Source: Sciurus carolinensis
Taxonomy: Eukaryota; Chordata; Mammalia; Rodentia; Sciuridae
Assembly (NCBI RefSeq): GCF_902686445.1
Contig: NC_062220.1
Span: 115,678,643 to 115,742,642 of the forward strand
Length of the DNA stretch: 64,000 nt
Direction of reading: 5' to 3'
The position numbers and the translations under genes are program-made. Below the pieces are notes generated by a model. The model was given only the letters and a program-made list of their open reading frames with translations. It was not told where the DNA came from and made no database searches. Positions 60,397 to 64,000 of the stretch are shown piece after piece (position 1 is the first letter of the stretch; each line of letters opens with the position of its first letter).

Positions 60397-63300
60397 TTTT
60401 TCGAAGAACCAACTATTTATTTTGTCGATTTTTTGTATTGTTTCTTTCGTTTCAATTTCATTGATTTCAGCTCTCAGTTTAACTATTTCCTGTCTTCTAC
60501 TACTTTTGGTGTTGGTCTGTTCTTCTTTTTCTAGGGCTTTGAGCTGTAGTGTTAGGTCATTTATTTTTTGAGTTTTACTTCTTTTATTAAATGCGCTCCA
60601 TGAAATAAATCTTCCTCTAAGTACTGCTTTCATAGTGTCCCAGAGATTTTGATATGATGTTTCTTTGTTCTCGTTTACCTCTAAGAATTTTTTAATTTCC
60701 TTCCTAATATCTTCTGTTACCCATTCATCATATAATAGCATATTGTTTAATCTCCAGGTGTTGGAGTAGTTTCTGTTTTTTACTCTTTCATTTATTTCTA
60801 ACTTCAATCCATTATGATCTGATAGAATACAAGGTAGTGCCTCTATCTTCTTGTATTTGCTGACATTAGCTTTCTGGCATAATATATGGTCTATTTTAGA
60901 GAAGGATCCATGTGCTGCTGAGAAGAAAGTGTATTCGCTCTTGGTTGGATGGTATAGTCTATAAATGTCTGTTAAGTCTAAATTATTGATTGTGTTATTG
61001 AGATCTATGGTTTCTTTGTTCAATTTTTGTTTGGAAGATCTGTCCAGTGGTGAGAGAGGTGTGTTAAAATCACCTAGTATTATTGTGTTATGGTCTATTT
61101 GGTTTCTAAAATTGAGAAGGATTTGTTTAACCTACATGGATGAGCCACTGTTTGGGGCATAGTTGTTTATGATCATTATATCTTGCTGATTTATGCTTCC
61201 CTTAAGCAGTATGAAATGTCCTTCTTTATCCCTTCTGACTCACATTGGCTTGAAGTCCACATTATCTGAAATGAGGATGGATACTCCAACTTTTTTACTG
61301 AGTCCATGTGCATGGTTTTTCCCCATCCTTTCACCTTTAGTCTATGGGTATCTCTTTCTATGAGGTGAGTCTCTTGCAGGCAACATATTGCTGGATCTTT
61401 CTTTTTAATCCAATCTGCCAGTCTATGTCTTTTGATTGATGAATTCGAACATTAACATTCAGGGTTATTATTGAGATATGATTTGTATTCCCGGTCATTT
61501 GGTTCATATTTAAAATTTTTGACACATCTTGGTTCCTCCTTTATTTGACAGTTCCTTTAGGATAATTCTTCCCTTTGCTGATTTGCTTCTTTTTTATCTC
61601 TTCCTCATGAAATATTTTGCTGAGAATGTTCTATAATGCTGGCTTTCTTTTTGTAAATTCGTTTAGCTTTTGTTTATCATGGAATGATTTTATTTCATCG
61701 TCAAATTTGAAGGTAAGTTTTGCTGGGTATAAGATTCTTGGTTGGCATCCATTTTCTTTCAGAGCTTGAAAAATGTTGTTCCAGGCCCTTCTAGCTTTTA
61801 GGGTCTGGATTGAAAAATCTGCTGATATCCGTATTGGTTTTCCCCTGAATGTAATTTGATTCTTTTCTCTTACAGCCTTTAAAATTCTGTCTTTATTTTG
61901 TATGTTAGGTATTTTTATTATAATGTGCCTTGGTGTGGGTCTGTTGTAATTTTGTGTATTTGGAGTCCTATAAACCTCTTGAACTTGATTTTCCATTTCA
62001 TTCTTCAGATTTGGGAAATTTTCTGATATTATTTCATTGAATAGATTGTTCATTCCTTTGGTTTGTTTCTCTAAGCCTTCCTGAATCCCAATAATTCTCA
62101 AATTTGGCCTTTTCATGATATCCCATAGTTCTTGCAGATTCTGTTCATGATTTCTTACCATCTTCTCTGTTTGTTCAACTTTGTTTTCGAGGTTAAATAT
62201 TTTGTCTTCAATATCTGAAGTTCTGTCTTCCAGGTGTTCTATCCTATTGGTTATTCTTTCTATGGAGTTCTTAATTTGGTTTATTGTTTCCTTCATTTCA
62301 AGGATTTCTGTTTGGTTTTTTTTTTCAATATCTCTAACTCTTTATTGAAATGATCTTTTGCTTCCTGAATTTGCTCTGTTAACTGTTGATTGGTGCTATC
62401 ATTCAATGCCTGCATTTGCTCTTTCATCTCATCGTTTGCTTCCCTAATCATTTTAATTATGTACATTCTGAACTCCCTTTCTGTCATTTCTTCTGCCATG
62501 CTGTCGTTGGATTTTATTGATGTAACATCTAGATTTGTTTGGGGCATTTTCTTCCCTTGTTTTCTCATATTGTTCAGGAATCAGTGGGTCATTAAGATAT
62601 TGCAGATTTCCTCTATCGACTTATAGTGTCCCTGAAGATTGCTAGTATATCCCCTCTTATCCTTCAGTAGCCTGAAGTCTTGGAGGAAGTTGATAATGCG
62701 GAGCTCCACGAAGAAGCTGCCTCTCTAGGGTGGTGACCCTCAGGTGGTGTATATTCCCTCCTAGTGGGCAGAGGTGCCTCTACTTGTTGACCAATGGTCA
62801 TCCAATGGGGAACTAGGCTGCGGGCTGAGGCAAGTCCTGTTTGTACCTGTGTCTCTGGTTTTACAGTCCCTGTGGGAAAACCTCCCCCGGCACGGAAGAC
62901 TCACTCGGTGGGGACGTCTCGCTGGTCAGTTGCCCTCCTAGAGGTTCCCCTCAATCTATAACTACTGCCTGGGCTGGGCTGTCTTCCTCTGCAACGTTCC
63001 CAGGGGCCCGGACCTACCTCCTGGGCCTAGGAGCCTCACCCTTTGCAGGTGAATCTCCTTAGGCTGCCTCTCCCAGAGAATCTGCCCGCAGTCCTGGAAC
63101 CTTCGCTCCGCCCCTAGGCGTGTGTCTGTGCGGCTCTTCCAGCAAGAAGCCACTTAGCTCCTGGGACCCTGCTCTGCACCTAATCGCCTGCCTATGCGGC
63201 CCCTCCTCTGAGCCACCACCTGGAGCCCCGTACAATAGCTCCGATACCCAGAGACCCACCATACACCTCCTCCTCCGGACAGCGGCCTGGTTTCCGACAC

Positions 63301-63419
63301 AGTCACTAGGAGTCCAAGCAACTCACTTCGCGTCTCCTCCTCCCACCAACCGCCCGTAGCCCTAGGCAGTCACTCCGAGTCCAAGTGACCCGCCCTGTTC
63401 CTCCTCCTCCTCCTCCTCG

Positions 63420-64000
63420 GGGTAGCCCCCTGGGTGTTCAGGAGCGGTGACTCCGAGACCAAGTGACCCACCGTGCTCCTCCTCCAGGCAGGCCACCAGT
63501 GTTCAGGAGCGATCGCTTTTAGTCCAATCAACTCACCACTCGCCTCCTCCTCTGGCAACCGCCTGTGGCTCTGATGCAGTCACTCCTAGACCCAGCGACC
63601 CACCGCACTCCTCCTCCAGGCAGGCCACCGGTGTTCTGGAGCGGTCGTTCTGAGTTCAAACAGCTTGCTACACAGCTCCTCCTCTGGCAACCACCTGTGG
63701 CTCTGATGCAGTCACTCCTAGACCAAGCGACCTGCCGCGCTCCTCCTCTTCCTCCGGGCAACCCCCTGGTGTTCAGGAGCGCTCGCTCTGAGTTCAAACA
63801 GCTCGCCACGCAGCTCCTCTGGCAACTGCCTGTGGCTCTGATGCAGTCACTCCTAGACCAAGCGACCCGCCGCGCTTCTCCTCTTCCTCTGGGAAACCCC
63901 CCGGTGTTCGGAAGCGACTGTTCTGAGTCCAAACAGCTCACCACGCAGCTCCTCCTCAGGCAGCTGCCCGGAGCCCCAGTGGTTGCTCCGAGTCCAAGCG
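63420..64000 (-). repeat. Tandem L1 5'UTR monomers, about 133 bp
   Basis: CTGATGCAGTCACTCCTAGA recurs at 63571, 63703 and 63838, a period of 132-135 bases. Other shared blocks are gttcaggagcg and cagctcctcctc. CpG-rich. A less regular unit precedes the first. The array runs off the window. Confidence 0.85.

Larger units (their letters stand above)
59968..64000 (+). other. SFI1: SFI1 intron 9 (partial)
   Basis: About 60 bases of plain sequence, a forward ID SINE (60067-60158), about 170 bases of AT-rich sequence, then an antisense L1 that runs to the window end. No further SFI1 exon is present. Confidence 0.8.
60343..64000 (-). pseudogene. Antisense L1 with 5'UTR monomers, ORF1 and truncated ORF2
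   Basis: Minus strand, entering from beyond 64000: GC-rich tandem monomers (about 63420-64000), 5'UTR to about 62590, ORF1 in two overlapping frames (62293-62568, 91 codons; 61631-62296, 221 codons), then the first part of ORF2 (about 61560 down to 60364). ORF1 shows a long coiled coil (ERITNRIEHLEDRTSDIEDK) and the RNA-binding region ([20 protein letters not shown]). The ORF2 endonuclease part shows SKIDHILC and the catalytic LSDHNG motif. The element ends at a poly(A) run (60343-60363) only about 28 bases past AATAAA. Confidence 0.9.

Noticed and set aside
63370..64000. Proline/serine-rich open frames at the window end as a host protein
   Set aside because: They read through CpG-rich L1 5'UTR monomers.
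1..64000. CRISPR array, operon or bacterial defence system
   Set aside because: Spliced gene structure, SINEs and L1s show vertebrate nuclear DNA. No spaced short repeats of CRISPR type are present.

Overview
This is mammalian nuclear DNA, most likely from a squirrel-family rodent (ground squirrel, marmot or tree squirrel). The lineage call rests on the interspersed repeats. Three SINE types dominate: tRNA-Ala-derived ID elements, dimers of a 7SL-derived B1-like monomer joined to an ID-like monomer, and an ID type with a tail reading AATAAAGGTCCATTGACAAC. There are also rodent-type L1 copies. The only gene I can support is the 5' part of SFI1 on the + strand. It encodes a centrin-binding protein of centrioles and spindle poles.

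Layout. Positions 1-659 are repeat and upstream sequence. Positions about 660-1290 form a CpG-rich promoter with an RFX X-box-like site and an NRF1-like site. Exon 1 is non-coding and ends at 931. Exons 2-9 lie at 5579-5704, 18746-18919, 21878-21949, 35174-35284, 37262-37356, 44989-45106, 47905-48007 and 59811-59967. They splice in frame into the first 284 residues, beginning at the ATG at 5682. This covers the N-terminal basic region and about the first seven tryptophan-containing Sfi1 repeats. The rest of the gene lies beyond 64000. By known mammalian synteny the other side of the CpG island should hold EIF4ENIF1 reading the other way, but I cannot identify an exon of it here.

Everything else is intron, and most of it is transposable elements. 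The main ones are: a retroviral transcript re-inserted by L1 machinery (14160-18476); a nearly full-length, decayed antisense L1 (about 25420-30690); a sense L1 3' end with an apparent 3' transduction, inserted inside a SINE (38401-39264); a composite, internally deleted antisense L1 (52480-54394); a solo LTR with a 5-bp target duplication (55942-56485); a probable second LTR (58655-59187); and an antisense L1 that ends early in ORF2 at a poly(A) tail and carries tandem 5'UTR monomers (60343-64000). Ancient L1M, L2-like and MIR fragments fill much of the remainder.

There is no sign of prokaryotic genes, CRISPR arrays or a new enzymatic system. The points worth a second look concern how mobile elements were built and where they landed, especially SINEs inserted within about 12-50 bases of SFI1 splice acceptors. 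Coordinates of SINEs without a stated target duplication are approximate to about 10 bases.
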